From: Aquariibacter sp964433315
GTDB taxonomy: Bacteria > Pseudomonadota > Gammaproteobacteria > Burkholderiales > Burkholderiaceae_C
Direction: 5' to 3'
NCBI GenBank assembly: GCA_964433315.1
Contig: CAYSQO010000004.1
Location: 13,053-77,052, forward strand
DNA length: 64,000 bases
Shown here in pieces: positions 44,778 through 56,297 of the stretch. Position 1 is the first letter of the stretch; each line of letters begins with the position of its first letter. The notes below the pieces were generated by a model. It was not told the origin of the DNA. It saw only the letters and a list, made by a program, of their open reading frames with translations, and did no database searches. The position numbers and the translations under genes were made by a program.

Positions 44778-45385
44778 GCGGCCCGGCCCTGGTCGAGGGC
44801 TGGTGGTCGGCCGCGGCCCGCCGGCCCTCGCCGCACTGGAACGCCCGGCCGCCCGGGGCGGCCGTGGAGCTGGCGCTGATCCACTCGATCAGCCTGCCGG
44901 CCGGCGTCTACGGGGGCGATGCGGTCGAGCGCCTGTTCGCGGGCACGCTGGACCCGGCCGCCCACCCCAGCTTCGAGGCCCTGCGCGGCCTGGAGGTGTC
45001 CGCCCACTTCCTGCTGCGCCGCGACGGCCGCCTGCTGCAGTTCGTGCCGCTGCAGGCCCGCGCCTGGCATGCCGGCCGCTCGATCTGGCGCGGCCGGCCG
45101 AACGTGAACGATGTCTCGGTCGGCATCGAGCTGGAGGGCCTGGAGGGCCAGGCCTTCGAGCCCGTCCAGTACGCCGCGCTGGCGGTCCTGCTGGGGGGGC
45201 TGGCGCGCGAGGGCACGCTGCGCGAAGTCTGCGGCCACGAGCATGTCGCCCCCGTCCGCAAGGGCGATCCGGGGCCGGGCTTCGACTGGCCCCTGCTGCA
45301 GGGGCTGCTCGGCCCCAGGCTTCCGTGTTTACCCGCGGTCTGGCCGGCGGGCCGGCCGGTGCCGCCGCTGCCCGCCCTGGCCTGA
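44774..45385 (+). CDS. ampD: 1,6-anhydro-N-acetylmuramyl-L-alanine amidase AmpD
   Basis: Cytoplasmic zinc amidase that splits anhydromuropeptides during peptidoglycan recycling, and in many bacteria keeps AmpC beta-lactamase repressed. The 203-residue protein shows the zinc histidine in LALIHSISLPAGVYGG (about 37), the segment VSAHFLLRRDGRLLQFVP, and the last ligands in CGHEHVAPVRKGDPGPGFDW. It begins at an ATG overlapping the pilR stop; pilS-pilR-ampD is a frequent betaproteobacterial order. Confidence 0.95.
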
Positions 45386-45532
45386 AGCCAGCATCCATGC
45401 GGTCCGGCGGCCCGAAATGCCCCGCCGGCCCAGCATCCATGCGGCCCGGCCGCGTCCGTGCCCGGATTGGCGCGGCCTGGCCCGCCGGCCCGCCGCGACA
45501 GCCGCCGCGCCAGGTCCGGACGGGGGGCACAC

Positions 45533-45548
45533 AAGCCATATCTAGTGT
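45533..45548 (+). promoter_or_regulatory. NrdR box 1 upstream of nrdA
   Basis: The 16 bases AAGCCATATCTAGTGT match the NrdR consensus (acaCwATATaTwGTGT) well in the right half and at C in the left. The box lies just upstream of the -35 element. Confidence 0.55.
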
Positions 45549-45550
45549 GG

Positions 45551-45579
45551 TTGTGTCGCCCTGGGGCGCTAGCTATAGT
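45551..45579 (+). promoter_or_regulatory. Promoter of nrdAB
   Basis: TTGTGT (45551-45556) and TATAGT (45574-45579) are separated by 17 bases, a good sigma-70 promoter. It is bracketed by two NrdR-like boxes, the second over the -10. The start codon of nrdA is about 255 bases downstream of the expected transcript start, a long leader. The rest of the 454-base gap holds a short direct repeat near 45388 and 45430 and no gene that I can support. Confidence 0.65.
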
Positions 45580-45581
45580 GG
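45566..45581 (+). promoter_or_regulatory. NrdR box 2 over the nrdA -10
   Basis: GCGCTAGCTATAGTGG agrees with the NrdR consensus at eleven or more of its sixteen positions, covers the -10 hexamer and starts 33 bases after box 1, about three helical turns, as expected for paired NrdR sites. Confidence 0.55.
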
Positions 45582-45839
45582 TCCGCATGGTATGCTGCGC
45601 TGCACTTCCCTGGATTCCGGCCCCCTGGCGGCCGACCGCGAAGTCCTCTGCTCTTCATGCCCGTCCGGCCGCCGGCCGGGCGCGCTCTTGCCCCGGTGAC
45701 GGCCCGAAAGCGGCCAGTCGCCCCTCCCGAAACCCGCCGCAAGCTCGCCCCGGCCCCGTGCCCCGGTGAGGTTGCGGCGTCGGGGCTTCGGCCCCTGTCG
45801 TCCGGCTCCGGCCGTTCCGACTTCATGAGGATCCCGCCC

Positions 45840-48722
<2,883 letters not shown>

Positions 48723-48804
48723 GGCTTTGAAGCCGACCGGCCCCGAGACCGCATGAAGTCGACGGATCGGGGCCACATTTCAGCGTGAATGCGGCCGGCA
48801 TGGC

Positions 48805-48834
48805 TTGTTGTTTTCAAGGCCGCAAACCGATAAT
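48805..48834 (+). promoter_or_regulatory. Possible internal promoter before nrdB
   Basis: TTGTTG (48805-48810) and GATAAT (48829-48834) are spaced by 18 bases in the AT-richer 132-base gap between nrdA and nrdB, 20 bases before the nrdB ATG. It could let the two subunits be tuned separately. Confidence 0.45.
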
Positions 48835-48854
48835 TCAGGAACAGGAAGTCCATC

Positions 48855-50045
48855 ATGTTGGTCTGGGAAGACGACAGCCGATCCACCCCCGCCGCGAAGC
48901 CCTCGTCGATGCCGCCGCCGATGCGTGACGGTTTCACCGGGGCTGCCTCGATGCCCTCCGCCGCGCGCCCGCTGACGGCCGCCATCGAGCGAGTGATGAG
49001 CCCCCAGGCCGAGTCGGCCGAAGCCGGTCGCCGTGTCAACGTGGCCGACAAGCGCATCATCAACGGCCAGACCGACGTCAACCAGCTGGTGCCCTTCAAG
49101 TACAAGTGGGCCTGGGAGAAGTACCTCGCCACCTGCGCCAACCACTGGATGCCGCAAGAGGTGAACATGTCGCGCGACATCGCGACCTGGAAGGACCCCA
49201 AGGGCCTGACCGAGGACGAGCGCCGCATCGTCAAGCGCAACCTCGGCTTCTTCGTCACCGCCGACTCGCTGGCCGCCAACAACATCGTGCTGGGCACCTA
49301 CCGCCACATCACGGCGCCGGAGTGCCGCCAGTTCCTGCTGCGCCAGGCCTTCGAGGAGGCGATCCACACCCACGCCTACCAGTACATCGTCGAGTCCCTG
49401 GGCCTGGACGAGTCCGAGATCTTCAACGCCTATCACGAGGTCCAGTCGATCCGTGACAAGGACGAGTTCCTGATCCCCTTCATCGAGGCGATCATGGATC
49501 CGAACTTCCACACCGGCACGCCCGAGAACGACCAGCGCCTGCTCAAGAGCCTGATCGTCTTCGCCTGCCTCATGGAAGGCCTGTTCTTCTACGTCGGCTT
49601 CACGCAGATCCTGGCCCTGGGTCGCCAGAACAAGATGACCGGTGCCGCCGAGCAGTACCAGTACATCCTGCGCGACGAGTCGATGCACTGCAATTTCGGC
49701 ATCGACCTGATCAATGCGATCAAGCTCGAGAATCCGCACCTCTGGACGCCCGAGTTCAAGGCCGAGATCAAGGCCCTCTTCCTCAAGGCCGTCGAGCTGG
49801 AATACCGCTACGCCGAGGACACCATGCCGCGTGGCGTGCTCGGCCTGAATGCCTCGATGTTCAAGGGCTACCTGCGCTACATCGCCAACCGCCGTGCGAC
49901 CCAGATCGGTCTCGAAGAGCTCTTCCCCAACGAGGACAACCCCTTCCCGTGGATGAGCGAGATGATCGACCTGAAGAAGGAGCGCAATTTCTTCGAGACC
50001 CGGGTCATCGAGTACCAGACCGGTGGGGCCCTCTCCTGGGACTGA
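48855..50045 (+). CDS. nrdB: Class Ia ribonucleotide reductase, beta subunit
   Basis: Di-iron protein that generates the tyrosyl radical used by NrdA. The 396-residue protein has iron ligands in FFVTADSLAANN (Asp), RQAFEEAIHTHAYQYI (Glu, His, and the radical Tyr seven residues after the Glu), ACLMEGLFFYVGF (Glu) and ILRDESMHCNFGIDLI (Glu, His). The radical tyrosine is kept, so it is not a tyrosine-less class Ic type. The first 50 residues are a Pro- and Ser-rich extension. The C-terminus (TGGALSWD) is the part that docks into NrdA. Confidence 0.96.
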   Translation: MLVWEDDSRSTPAAKPSSMPPPMRDGFTGAASMPSAARPLTAAIERVMSPQAESAEAGRRVNVADKRIINGQTDVNQLVPFKYKWAWEKYLATCANHWMPQEVNMSRDIATWKDPKGLTEDERRIVKRNLGFFVTADSLAANNIVLGTYRHITAPECRQFLLRQAFEEAIHTHAYQYIVESLGLDESEIFNAYHEVQSIRDKDEFLIPFIEAIMDPNFHTGTPENDQRLLKSLIVFACLMEGLFFYVGFTQILALGRQNKMTGAAEQYQYILRDESMHCNFGIDLINAIKLENPHLWTPEFKAEIKALFLKAVELEYRYAEDTMPRGVLGLNASMFKGYLRYIANRRATQIGLEELFPNEDNPFPWMSEMIDLKKERNFFETRVIEYQTGGALSWD

Positions 50046-50259
50046 GCTCCACCTTCTCCCCGCGCACCCACATCACACGGCAGAGGCTTCCCCGACACCC
50101 GAACCGGACCCCCAGGGGTTCCGACCCCCCGTCCGGTTCGTTTCCCCATTCGCTGCAACGGAGCGCCCCGGGCCGAGCCCGCGGGCAGAACACCGGACGG
50201 CGAGTCGCTGCGGCCCCCTCGTGCCGTGGATGTTTGACCACTTGATCAAGGAGATTTCC

Positions 50260-50688
50260 ATGGCAACTGCGAAGAAGACGGCAATCAAGAAGGCGGCCCC
50301 GGCCAAGAAGGCTGCGCCGGCCGCCAAGAAGGTCGCGGCGAAGAAGACGGCGATCAAGTCGGCTGCGCCGGCCGCCAAGAAGGTCGCCGCCAAGAAGACG
50401 GCGATCAAGAAGGCTGCCCCGGCGGCGAAGAAGGTCGCGGCGAAGAAGACGGCGATCAAGTCGGCTGCACCGGCCGCCAAGAAGGTCGCCGCCAAGAAGA
50501 CGGCGATCAAGAAGGCCGCTCCGGTGGCGAAGAAGGTTGCGGCCAAGAAGACCGCCATCAAGAAGGCCGCGCCGGCCGCCAAGAAGGTCGCGGCCAAGAA
50601 GACCGCGATCAAGAAGGCCGCTCCCGCCGCCAAGACCACGCTGAGCCCGCAGGCCGCCTGGCCCTTCCCGACCACGCCGAAGCCCTGA
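50260..50688 (+). CDS. Histone H1-like repetitive DNA-binding protein
   Basis: A 142-residue protein, almost all Lys and Ala, resembling the C-terminal tail of eukaryotic H1 and bacterial AlgP/HC1-like proteins that coat DNA. After a 20-residue start it contains six 17-residue repeats, AAKKVAAKKTAIK(S or K)AAP, and ends in a different tail, LSPQAAWPFPTTPKP. An AAGGAG ribosome site precedes the ATG. It lies 214 bases after nrdB, a position typical of Burkholderiales. No globular domain is present; nucleoid compaction is the likely role. Confidence 0.9.
   Translation: MATAKKTAIKKAAPAKKAAPAAKKVAAKKTAIKSAAPAAKKVAAKKTAIKKAAPAAKKVAAKKTAIKSAAPAAKKVAAKKTAIKKAAPVAKKVAAKKTAIKKAAPAAKKVAAKKTAIKKAAPAAKTTLSPQAAWPFPTTPKP
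50327..50632 (+). repeat. 51-bp coding repeats in the H1-like gene (about 6 copies)
   Basis: Each 51-base unit encodes 17 residues. The fourteenth residue alternates Ser, Lys, Ser, Lys and then stays Lys, suggesting duplication of a two-unit block followed by single-unit growth. Since 51 is a multiple of three, copy-number change keeps the frame. Confidence 0.85.
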
Positions 50689-50745
50689 GCGGACGCGCGC
50701 CGCCGCGTGTGGGCTGCCGCCCTCGGCGGCGGCCCCGAGCCCATG

Positions 50746-50781
50746 AAAAAACCCGGCGGGTTCGACCCGGCCGGGTTTTTT
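50746..50781. terminator. Bidirectional terminator after the H1-like gene
   Basis: AAAAAACCCGGC (50746-50757) pairs with GCCGGGTTTTTT (50770-50781); the loop itself can form a GGGT/ACCC stem. The A-run and T-run make it a Rho-independent terminator for both the H1-like gene and the converging kinase gene. Confidence 0.9.
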
Positions 50782-50817
50782 CTTTGGGGCCCACCCTGCG
50801 GCGGGCGCGGCAGCGAC

Positions 50818-51726
50818 TCAGAGGCCCAGGGCGCTGCGGTCGAGTTGGTGGTTCTGCGGACCGGCGCTGGCGATCTTGATCGCCCCGACGCGGTTGCCGA
50901 GTTCCACGGCCCGGGCCAGGTCCCAGCCACGCTCCAGGCCGTACAGCAGCGCGCCGCGGAAGGCGTCGCCGCAGCCGGTCGGGTCGACCAGGGCTTGCGC
51001 CTTCACGCCCGGCACATGGGTGCGCACACCCTGCTGCCAGATCTCGCAGCCTTCTCCGCCCAGGGTGACGATCACGCCGCGCAGGTGGCTGCGCGACAGC
51101 GCCTCCAGGCTCAGGCCGACGCGCTCGCAGAGCATCTTGGCCTCGTAGTCGTTCACCGCGACCCAGCTGGCCTGGGCGATGAAGCGCTTGAGGTCCTCGC
51201 CGTCGAACATCGGCAGGCCCTGGCCCGGATCGAAGATGAAGGGGATCTTGGCGGCGGCCAGCTGTTCGGCGTGCTGGATCATGGCGTCGCGACCGTCCGG
51301 CGCCACGATGGCCAGCGCGATGTCACCCCGCTCGGCCGGCACCGCGATGCGGTGCGCGAAGTTCATCGCGCCCGGGTGGAAGGCGGTGATCTGGTTGTTG
51401 TCCTGGTCGGTGATGATGATCGCCTGGGCGGTGTAGCTCTCATCCACCGTCAGCAGCAGATCGGCTGGCACGCCCCAGCCGGCCATGCGTTCACGGTAGC
51501 CCGCGCCGTCGGCGCCGAGGGCGGCCATCACCTTGGGCTGACCGCCGAGCTGGGCCAGGGTGTAGGCGATGTTGCCGGCACAGCCGCCGAACTCGCGCTT
51601 GAGCGTCGGCACCAGGAAGCTGACGTTCAGGATGTGGATCTGCTCCGGCAGGATCTGCTGCGCGAAGCGACCCGGGAAGGTCGTGATGGTGTCGAAGGCG
51701 AGCGAGCCGCAGATGAGGGCAGACAT
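50818..51726 (-). CDS. PfkB-family carbohydrate/nucleoside kinase
   Basis: A 302-residue ribokinase-fold enzyme. The N-terminal signature GGCAGNIAYTLAQLGGQPKV and the C-terminal DPTGCGDAFRGALLYGL with the catalytic aspartate are clear. Overall pattern (SLAFDTITTFPGRF near the start, HPGAMNFAH in the middle) is that of the group annotated as adenosine kinase or carbohydrate kinase in Burkholderiales; the acceptor cannot be fixed. It follows the DUF3426 gene by 26 bases on the minus strand. Confidence 0.9.
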   Translation of the reverse strand: MSALICGSLAFDTITTFPGRFAQQILPEQIHILNVSFLVPTLKREFGGCAGNIAYTLAQLGGQPKVMAALGADGAGYRERMAGWGVPADLLLTVDESYTAQAIIITDQDNNQITAFHPGAMNFAHRIAVPAERGDIALAIVAPDGRDAMIQHAEQLAAAKIPFIFDPGQGLPMFDGEDLKRFIAQASWVAVNDYEAKMLCERVGLSLEALSRSHLRGVIVTLGGEGCEIWQQGVRTHVPGVKAQALVDPTGCGDAFRGALLYGLERGWDLARAVELGNRVGAIKIASAGPQNHQLDRSALGL

Positions 51727-51752
51727 GAGGAGAAGGGAGGCCGCAGGGCGGG

Positions 51753-52772
51753 TCAGGGTTGGGGGGCGATCAGCACGCTGAAGCCGCCTGGGCGGGCGCC
51801 GTCGGGCAGATCGAAATCGCGCTGGATGCTCAGCCGCTGGCCGGGGGCAAGGGTGGCCGGCAGCGGGGCCAGGTTGTCGCGCTGGCGCAGCTCCGAGGGT
51901 TGCAGCACGCGACGTGCCAGCACACCGCCCAGGCTGTCGTTGAGCGTCAGCTCCAGCGCCGGCATCGGTCGTTCGACCGAATCAGCATTCAACAGGTTGA
52001 CGATCAGTCGCTGGCGGGCGCCGGCGCTGGCACCCTCGATGGGCTGCAGTTGCGGTGGCGGATCGAAGTTCAAGGTGCCGGACACCGCGGCGCCCGAGGG
52101 CCTGCCGGATGCGCAGTAGAGCACTGCACAGACGCGGTCCAGCGTCGGCGCAAGCTCCGGCAGCGCCGACAGCAGGGCCGGACGGAAGGCGCCCGCCAAC
52201 TGCAGCAGAAGCAGCATGGAGAGACCGGTCACGGCCATCCAGAGCGCGCTGCGGTCACGTCGGCCTTCAAGCGGACGGGCCTGCAGTGCCGGAAGCGGCT
52301 TGGCTGGGGCCGGTCGGCGCAGCAGCGTCTCCGACGCGGTGCCGCCTGCCTCCCGGGAAGGGGCCGCAGCCTCGGCGGCCCGGGCCCAGGCGGCTTCGAC
52401 CTCAGGCTCCGGCGTGTAGAGCGATTTGGGCCCCGGTGCCTCCGGATCCAGCCAGCGCGGCAAACCTTCGGGCTCGGCCGAAATCGGCTCCAGCGGCAGA
52501 TCGGTTTCGGTTACCGGGACGGGAGGTCGTGCGCTTGGTGCGGGCGGCGGCGGCTCAACGGCGCTGTCCTCATGCTCGTGTCCAAGCTGGGGCGTCCACG
52601 CCACCGGCACGGGCGGAGGCACCTCGTGATCCAGGTCGAAGAGGCCGTCGAGCGCGTTGAAGATTTCGTGGCAGCGGCCGCAGCGCACCCAGCCCTCGGA
52701 GGCCTTGAGCTGCTCCTGCGCCACCCGGAAGACCGTGCCGCAGCTGCCGCAGCGGGTGGCCAGATTGCTCAT
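51753..52772 (-). CDS. Zinc-ribbon DUF3426 membrane protein
   Basis: A 339-residue protein with an N-terminal zinc ribbon of the MJ0042 type, TRCGSCGTVFRVAQEQL and VRCGRCHEIFNALDGL (two CxxC pairs), a long Pro/Glu-rich linker (about 50-185), one membrane helix (ALWMAVTGLSMLLLLQLAGA) and a C-terminal DUF3426 domain with LNFDPPPQLQPIEG and LLNADSVERPMPALELTLND. The topology suggests a cytoplasmic ribbon and a periplasmic beta domain. The function is unknown. The start overlaps the prmA stop (ATGA), the usual neighbour. Confidence 0.9.
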   Translation of the reverse strand: MSNLATRCGSCGTVFRVAQEQLKASEGWVRCGRCHEIFNALDGLFDLDHEVPPPVPVAWTPQLGHEHEDSAVEPPPPAPSARPPVPVTETDLPLEPISAEPEGLPRWLDPEAPGPKSLYTPEPEVEAAWARAAEAAAPSREAGGTASETLLRRPAPAKPLPALQARPLEGRRDRSALWMAVTGLSMLLLLQLAGAFRPALLSALPELAPTLDRVCAVLYCASGRPSGAAVSGTLNFDPPPQLQPIEGASAGARQRLIVNLLNADSVERPMPALELTLNDSLGGVLARRVLQPSELRQRDNLAPLPATLAPGQRLSIQRDFDLPDGARPGGFSVLIAPQP

Positions 52773-53677
52773 GCTTGCGTGCTCCTGCGGGCGTGCATCA
52801 GGATCCAGCCGTCCTCTTGGTCGGCCACGGTCAGGGCCAGGCCGGCCAGGGCGTAGGCCGCCTGGAGCTCCTCGGCCTGGCGCTCCAGGATGCCGGCCAG
52901 CACCAAGTGGCCGCCGGGGGTCAGGTGGCCGGCCAGCAGCGGGGCCAGCAGCTTCAGCGGCGAGGCGAGGATGTTGGCCAGCACCAGCGGGTAGCGGCCG
53001 CAGCCTTCGCCGGCCGCATCCGGCAGGCCGGGCTGCACGGTCACGCCGTTGGCATCGGCATTCTGCGTGGTGGAGATGACAGCCGCGGGATCGATGTCGA
53101 CCGCCAAGGTCTCGCCGGCACCGAACTGCCGCGCGGCGATCGCCAGGATGCCCGAGCCGCAGCCGTAGTCGAGCACCGGCCGGCCGCGGAAGGCCTCCGC
53201 GTGGGTCGCGATCCAGCGCAGGCACATGCGGGTCGTGGGGTGCGTGCCGGTGCCGAAGGCCAGGCCCGGGTCCAGCCGCATCACCGTGCGCGCGGCCGGC
53301 GGCGCCTCGTGCCAGGTCGGCACGATCCAGAAGTCGTCGGTGATCGGCACCGGCGCGAACTGAGACTGCGTGAGACGCACCCAGTCTTCGTCCGGCACCT
53401 CGACCAGGGCCTGCAGCTCGACGCCCTGCGGATGCTCGGCCAGCAGCCGGGTCGCGGCGTCGGTGGCTTCCGACGCGCTGCCGAACAGGGCCTTGAGCAC
53501 CGAGCGCTGCCAGGCCGGCTTCGGCACCGGCATGTCGGGCTCGCCGAACAGGGCCTGCTCGGCCTCGGTGTCGGCGTCGGCGTCCTCGACCGAGACCGAG
53601 AGCGCCTCCAGCTCCATCAGCGTCTCGCTCAGGGCCTCGACCTCGTCTTCCGCAGCGATCAGTCGCAACTCGACCAT
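52769..53677 (-). CDS. prmA: Ribosomal protein L11 methyltransferase
   Basis: Trimethylates ribosomal protein L11. The 302-residue protein has the small N-terminal substrate domain and a SAM-dependent methyltransferase domain: LDPGLAFGTGTHPTTRMCL, VLDYGCGSGILAIAA (SAM site, about 172) and VLANILASPLKLLAP (the NxxxxP-like catalytic loop). It is encoded 15 bases after accC and overlaps the DUF3426 gene. Confidence 0.95.
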   Translation of the reverse strand: MVELRLIAAEDEVEALSETLMELEALSVSVEDADADTEAEQALFGEPDMPVPKPAWQRSVLKALFGSASEATDAATRLLAEHPQGVELQALVEVPDEDWVRLTQSQFAPVPITDDFWIVPTWHEAPPAARTVMRLDPGLAFGTGTHPTTRMCLRWIATHAEAFRGRPVLDYGCGSGILAIAARQFGAGETLAVDIDPAAVISTTQNADANGVTVQPGLPDAAGEGCGRYPLVLANILASPLKLLAPLLAGHLTPGGHLVLAGILERQAEELQAAYALAGLALTVADQEDGWILMHARRSTQA

Positions 53678-53692
53678 GGGGTCTTCTTCCGT

Positions 53693-55042
53693 TCAGCGCT
53701 TGTGCTGCTGCATCCACTCTTCCAGGTAGTGGATGCTGGTGCCGCCTTCGATGAACTTGGCGTCGGCCATCAGTTCCCGGTGCAGCGGAATGTTGGTCGA
53801 GATGCCCTCGATCACGGTCTCGCTCAGCGCGGTGCGCATGCGCGCCATGGCCTGCTCGCGGGTGTCGCCGTAGGTGATGATCTTGCCGATCATCGAGTCG
53901 TAGTTCGGCGGGACCGTGTAGTTCGTGTAGGCGTGGCTGTCCACCCGCACGCCGGGGCCGCCCGGCGGGTGCCACATCGTGATGCGGCCCGGCGAGGGCG
54001 TGAACTTGAAGGCGTCCTCGGCGTTCACGCGGCATTCGATGGCGTGGCCGCGCAGCTCGATCTGGCGCTGGGTGAAGGGCAGCTTCTCGCCGGCGGCGAT
54101 GCGGATCTGCTGCTGCACGATGTCGATGCCCGTGACCAGCTCGGTCACCGGGTGCTCGACCTGCACCCGGGTGTTCATCTCGATGAAGTAGAACTCGCCG
54201 TTCTCGTAGAGGAACTCGAAGGTGCCGGCGCCGCGGTAGCCGATCTTCTTGCAGGCCTCGGCGCAGCGCTGGCCCACCTTCTCGATCAGCCGGCGCGGGA
54301 TGCCCGGCGCCGGCGCTTCCTCGATCACCTTCTGGTGGCGGCGCTGCATCGAGCAGTCGCGTTCGCCCAGCCACACCGCGTTGCGGTGCTGGTCGGCCAG
54401 GATCTGGATCTCCACGTGCCGCGGCTGCTCCAGGAACTTCTCCATGTAGACCGCCGGGTTGTTGAAGGCCGCGCCGGCCTCGGCCCGGGTGGTCTGCACG
54501 GCGTTAAGCAGGGCGGCCTCGGTGTGCACCACCCGCATGCCGCGACCGCCGCCGCCACCGGCGGCCTTGATGATGACCGGGTAGCCGATCGCCCGGGCCT
54601 GCCGGACGATCTCCTTCGGGTCGTCCGGCAGCGCGCCCTCGGCGCCCGGCACGGTCGGCACGCCGGCCCGCACCATGGCGGCCTTGGCCGAGACCTTGTC
54701 GCCCATCAGCCGGATCGATTCGGGTGTCGGGCCAATGAAGGTGAAGCCGCTCTGCTCGACCCGCTCGGCGAAGTCGGCGTTCTCGCTGAGGAAGCCGTAG
54801 CCGGGGTGGATGGCCTCGGCGTCGGTCACCTCGGCCGCCGAGATGATGGCCGGCATGCTGAGGTAGCTCTGGCCCGAGGCGGCCGGGCCGATGCAGACGG
54901 CCTCGTCGGCCAGGCGCACGTACTTGGCGTCGCGGTCGGCCTGCGAGTAGACGATGACCGCGCGGATGCCCATCTCACGGCAGGCGCGCTGGATCCGCAG
55001 GGCGATCTCCCCGCGGTTGGCGATCAGGATTTTCTTGAACAT
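53693..55042 (-). CDS. accC: Acetyl-CoA carboxylase, biotin carboxylase subunit
   Basis: Carboxylates the biotin of AccB at the expense of ATP, the first half-reaction of fatty-acid synthesis. The 449-residue protein begins MFKKILIANRGEIALRIQR and shows KAAGGGGGRGMRVVH (ATP loop), EMNTRVQVEHPVTE (metal and catalytic residues) and GHAIECRVNAED. It lies after accB with a 95-base gap on the minus strand. Confidence 0.98.
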   Translation of the reverse strand: MFKKILIANRGEIALRIQRACREMGIRAVIVYSQADRDAKYVRLADEAVCIGPAASGQSYLSMPAIISAAEVTDAEAIHPGYGFLSENADFAERVEQSGFTFIGPTPESIRLMGDKVSAKAAMVRAGVPTVPGAEGALPDDPKEIVRQARAIGYPVIIKAAGGGGGRGMRVVHTEAALLNAVQTTRAEAGAAFNNPAVYMEKFLEQPRHVEIQILADQHRNAVWLGERDCSMQRRHQKVIEEAPAPGIPRRLIEKVGQRCAEACKKIGYRGAGTFEFLYENGEFYFIEMNTRVQVEHPVTELVTGIDIVQQQIRIAAGEKLPFTQRQIELRGHAIECRVNAEDAFKFTPSPGRITMWHPPGGPGVRVDSHAYTNYTVPPNYDSMIGKIITYGDTREQAMARMRTALSETVIEGISTNIPLHRELMADAKFIEGGTSIHYLEEWMQQHKR

Positions 55043-55137
55043 GGGGTCCGGGAGGGCAGCGGGTCAGCGCCGTGGGCCGCGGGGGCGCACGACGCGGGGA
55101 CGGGACGGAAGACGGAGGGCGCAGCCGCGCGCCGGTC

Positions 55138-55599
55138 TCACTCGACGATGAACAGCGGCTGCCCGAACTCCACGGCCTGCCCGTTCTCGGCCAGGATCTT
55201 GACGATGCGGCCGGAGAACTCGGCCTCGATCTCGTTCATGATCTTCATTGCCTCGATGATGCAGATCGGCTGGCCTTCCTTGATCTCGTCGCCGACGTCG
55301 GCCAGCGGCTTGCCGCCCGGGCTGGACGAGCGGTAGAAGGTGCCGACCATCGGCGAGGTGATCTTGCGGCCGGTCTCGGCCGGCGCGGCCGGGGCTTCGG
55401 CGGCGGCAGGCGCCTGCGGCGCGGCCGGGGCCACGGCCACCGGGGCGGCGGCAACCGGCGCCGGGACGGCGGCCACGGCCACCGCGACCGGGCTGGCCTT
55501 GACGATCCGCACCTTGCCGTCGGCTTCGGTGATCTCCAGCTCCGAGACGTTCGACTCGGACACCAGGTCGATCAGCGTTTTCAGTTTGCGCAGATCCAT
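55138..55599 (-). CDS. accB: Acetyl-CoA carboxylase, biotin carboxyl carrier protein
   Basis: A 153-residue carrier. The N-terminal part (MDLRKLKTLIDLVSESNVSE) is the family dimer region, followed by an Ala/Pro-rich linker (about 35-75) and the biotinyl domain with the modified lysine in CIIEAMKIMNEIEAE. Ile replaces the more common Leu or Met after the biotinyl lysine, a tolerated change. It is followed by accC, the common accBC order. Confidence 0.97.
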   Translation of the reverse strand: MDLRKLKTLIDLVSESNVSELEITEADGKVRIVKASPVAVAVAAVPAPVAAAPVAVAPAAPQAPAAAEAPAAPAETGRKITSPMVGTFYRSSSPGGKPLADVGDEIKEGQPICIIEAMKIMNEIEAEFSGRIVKILAENGQAVEFGQPLFIVE

Positions 55600-55674
55600 G
55601 TCGTTTTCACTCCAGCGGTTCTTGTGGGTTCTGGGAGGCGCCGCGCCGTCGGCCCGCAGCGGGCCGGGACGGCC

Positions 55675-56118
55675 TCAGCGCGGCCGGGCGCCGCGGTCGA
55701 GCGCGGCAGTCAGGGCCAGCCGGTAGCCGGCGGCGCCCAGGCCGAGGATCACGCCCTCGGCCAGGTCGGAAAAGTACGAGTGCTGCCGGAAGGGCTCCCG
55801 GCGGTGGATGTTCGAGAGGTGCACTTCGATGAAGGGGATCGCCACCCCGGCCAGCGCGTCGCGCAGCGCCACGCTGGTGTGGGTGTAGGCGCCCGGGTTG
55901 ATCACGATGAAGTCCACCCCCTCGCCGGCGGCGGCCTGCACGCGGTCGACCAGGGCCCCCTCGTGGTTGCTCTGGAAGCTCTGCAGGCGGGCCCCGGCGG
56001 CCCGCGCCTGCTCGGCCAGGCCGGCATCGATCTCCGCCAGCGTCGTGGCCCCGTAGACCGCCGGTTCACGGCGGCCGAGCAGGTTCAGATTGGGGCCGTG
56101 GAGGACGAGGATGTGCAT
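55675..56118 (-). CDS. aroQ: Type II 3-dehydroquinate dehydratase
   Basis: Third step of the shikimate pathway. The 147-residue protein starts MHILVLHGPNLNLLGRREPAVYG, with the catalytic Tyr in the last run, and has FQSNHEGALVD, VINPGAYTHTSVALRDAL and the His in IEVHLSNIHRREPFRQHS. It lies upstream of accB, a linkage conserved in many proteobacteria. Confidence 0.97.
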   Translation of the reverse strand: MHILVLHGPNLNLLGRREPAVYGATTLAEIDAGLAEQARAAGARLQSFQSNHEGALVDRVQAAAGEGVDFIVINPGAYTHTSVALRDALAGVAIPFIEVHLSNIHRREPFRQHSYFSDLAEGVILGLGAAGYRLALTAALDRGARPR

Positions 56119-56297
56119 GAGATCGTTGCGGATCGGCGGCACTTGCCGCCCTTTGGCCGCGCGATTGTGCCAGCGTGGCGGGCATGGGCCATGCCGGGCC
56201 GCTCCCGGAGCGTGGGCGGAAATGTACGCGCAAACCCGGGGGGCGCAAGCTGGGCCGGCCCGCAGGCGTCAGGCGCCGGCCAGCCTGGCGGGCCACT

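Noticed and set aside
50073..50930. A minus-strand frame of alternating Ala/Phe-rich repeats opposite the H1-like gene
   Set aside because: It mirrors the Lys/Ala repeats of the real gene and has no independent signal.
52775..55336. An 853-residue plus-strand open frame opposite prmA and accC
   Set aside because: It is antisense to two clear genes and has shadow-type composition.
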